From Eubacterium sp. (GTDB taxonomy: Bacteria; Bacillota; Clostridia; Peptostreptococcales; Anaerovoracaceae), in NCBI GenBank assembly GCA_017419895.1, contig JAFOKI010000034.1:1-6830 (forward strand): a stretch of 6,830 nucleotides of DNA, in the 5' to 3' direction. Below, one piece after another: positions 6,335-6,830 of this stretch; position 1 is the stretch's first letter; every line of letters starts with the position of its first letter. The notes below the pieces were generated by a model, which was not told the origin of the DNA, searched no databases, and saw only the letters and a program-made list of their open reading frames with translations. A program made the translations under genes and the position numbers.

Positions 6335-6640
6335 ATGCAGGCAAGTATAGCAATCCAGTCACTTCCAGACATGCAGACGATGGACGAAGTAGTAGAGATA
6401 GTTGATGAGGTCATCGCGTATCTCAAAAGCACCGGACTCAATTGTTATGTCGGTCCTTATGAAACTGTCGTAGAGGGCGATGATTACGACCAGCTTATGG
6501 ATATCGTGAAAGAGTGCCAGCACGTGGCGATCAGAGCGGGCGCACCCAAGGTTTCGGCATTCATCAAGGTCGAATATGAGCCGGAAGGCGAGATCCTGAC
6601 AATAGACAAGAAAGTCACCAAGCATCATCTTGACGACTGA
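6335..6640 (+). CDS. Single-domain thiamine-binding protein (Thiamine_BP; YkoF/MTH1187-like)
   Basis: A complete 101-residue cytoplasmic protein with no signal peptide. It matches the small Thiamine_BP (former DUF77) family: an N-terminal strand with S-I-A-I-Q-S-L-P, a helix, G-L-N-C-Y-V-G-P, the hallmark T-V-V-E-G (44-48), a second helix with L-M-D-I-V-K-E, then a final strand K-V-S-A-F-I-K-V. The family has a ferredoxin-like fold. B. subtilis YkoF has two such units and binds thiamine; single-unit members assemble into oligomers. The ATG is supported by AAGGAG (6321-6326) 8 bases upstream. It lies 13 bases before an ABC permease and in a TPP-riboswitch operon, consistent with a cytoplasmic binding or accessory role in uptake of thiamine or its hydroxymethylpyrimidine moiety. 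Whether thiamine or a breakdown product is the true ligand cannot be told from sequence. Confidence 0.9.
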   Translation: MQASIAIQSLPDMQTMDEVVEIVDEVIAYLKSTGLNCYVGPYETVVEGDDYDQLMDIVKECQHVAIRAGAPKVSAFIKVEYEPEGEILTIDKKVTKHHLDD

Positions 6641-6653
6641 GCGGGAAGGCAAA

Positions 6654-6830
6654 ATGGCTAAGATCACGGGTAAAACGCAGAAGAGCAGGATATCGAAACT
6701 GCTGTCAGACCACGGTCCGGCGCTGATCGCGCTGGCTGCTTTAGTTGCCATCTGGCAGTTCGTGTGCTCGGTCGGACTCGTACCGCCGTTCATGCTGCCT
6801 TCGCCCGTAGCCGTTGTGAAGGCGTTCATC
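6654..6830 (+). CDS. ABC importer permease, SsuC/TauC/ThiX-like, N-terminal part (3' end outside window)
   Basis: An open frame of 59 codons runs off the right edge from ATG 6654, with GGGAAGG (6643-6649) 4 bases upstream. A basic N-terminus (about 1-16) is followed by one membrane helix (about 21-42, L-I-A-L-A-A-L-V-A-I-W-Q-F-V) and then V-P-P-F-M-L-P-S-P-V-A-V-V-K-A-F (about 43-58). That L-P-S-P-x-x-V-x-x-A-F motif is the signature start of BPD_transp_1 permeases of the sulfonate/taurine/pyrimidine-precursor group. In a TPP-regulated operon the closest known role is ThiX of ThiXYZ, importing an aminopyrimidine or HMP-type thiamine precursor with an NMT1/THI5-like binding protein and an ATPase. 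Those partners would be expected just downstream. The sulfonate-type alternative is disfavoured by context but not excluded. Confidence 0.85.
   Translation, partial: MAKITGKTQKSRISKLLSDHGPALIALAALVAIWQFVCSVGLVPPFMLPSPVAVVKAFI

Noticed and set aside
6359..6829. 156-codon minus-strand frame at the right end
   Set aside because: It is antisense to the well-supported thiamine-binding and permease genes and has no recognisable motif.

Overview
The window looks like a chromosomal segment from an anaerobic Firmicute, most likely class Clostridia. This is inferred from the adjacent lepA and hemW genes, the consensus sigma-A type promoter, strong AGGAGG-type ribosome binding sites, a moderate G+C content, and a HlyD/MacA-like adaptor paired with a MacB-like permease of Gram-positive type. 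No RNA gene or mobile element was recognised, and no genus can be named. All six genes lie on the + strand.

Region 1 (1-2334) is an export system. It holds the C-terminal part of a membrane-fusion (periplasmic adaptor-like) protein, cut by the left edge, followed 15 bases later by a complete FtsX/MacB-type ABC permease. The matching ATPase is not between them and must lie upstream or elsewhere.

Region 2 (2399-5398) holds two housekeeping genes. lepA encodes elongation factor 4, and hemW encodes the radical-SAM haem chaperone once annotated as an oxygen-independent coproporphyrinogen oxidase homologue.

Region 3 (5399-6830) is a thiamine-regulated operon and the most interesting part. A perfect TTGACA-17-TATAAT promoter drives a leader with a clear TPP (THI-element) riboswitch, followed by a 9-bp terminator-like hairpin. 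Downstream come a class I SAM-dependent methyltransferase of unknown substrate, an intercistronic stretch with two look-alike GC-rich hairpins, a single-domain thiamine-binding protein (Thiamine_BP, YkoF/MTH1187-like), and the start of an SsuC/ThiX-like ABC importer permease cut by the right edge. The likely logic is that falling TPP lets transcription run into genes for uptake of thiamine or a pyrimidine precursor. The methyltransferase in first position is not a standard thiamine gene.

The leader also shows an 11-pair complementarity between the aptamer's P2/P3 5' strand and the terminator's 5' arm and loop. Two identical TTAC segments also compete for one GTAA. Together these suggest a specific switching mechanism.
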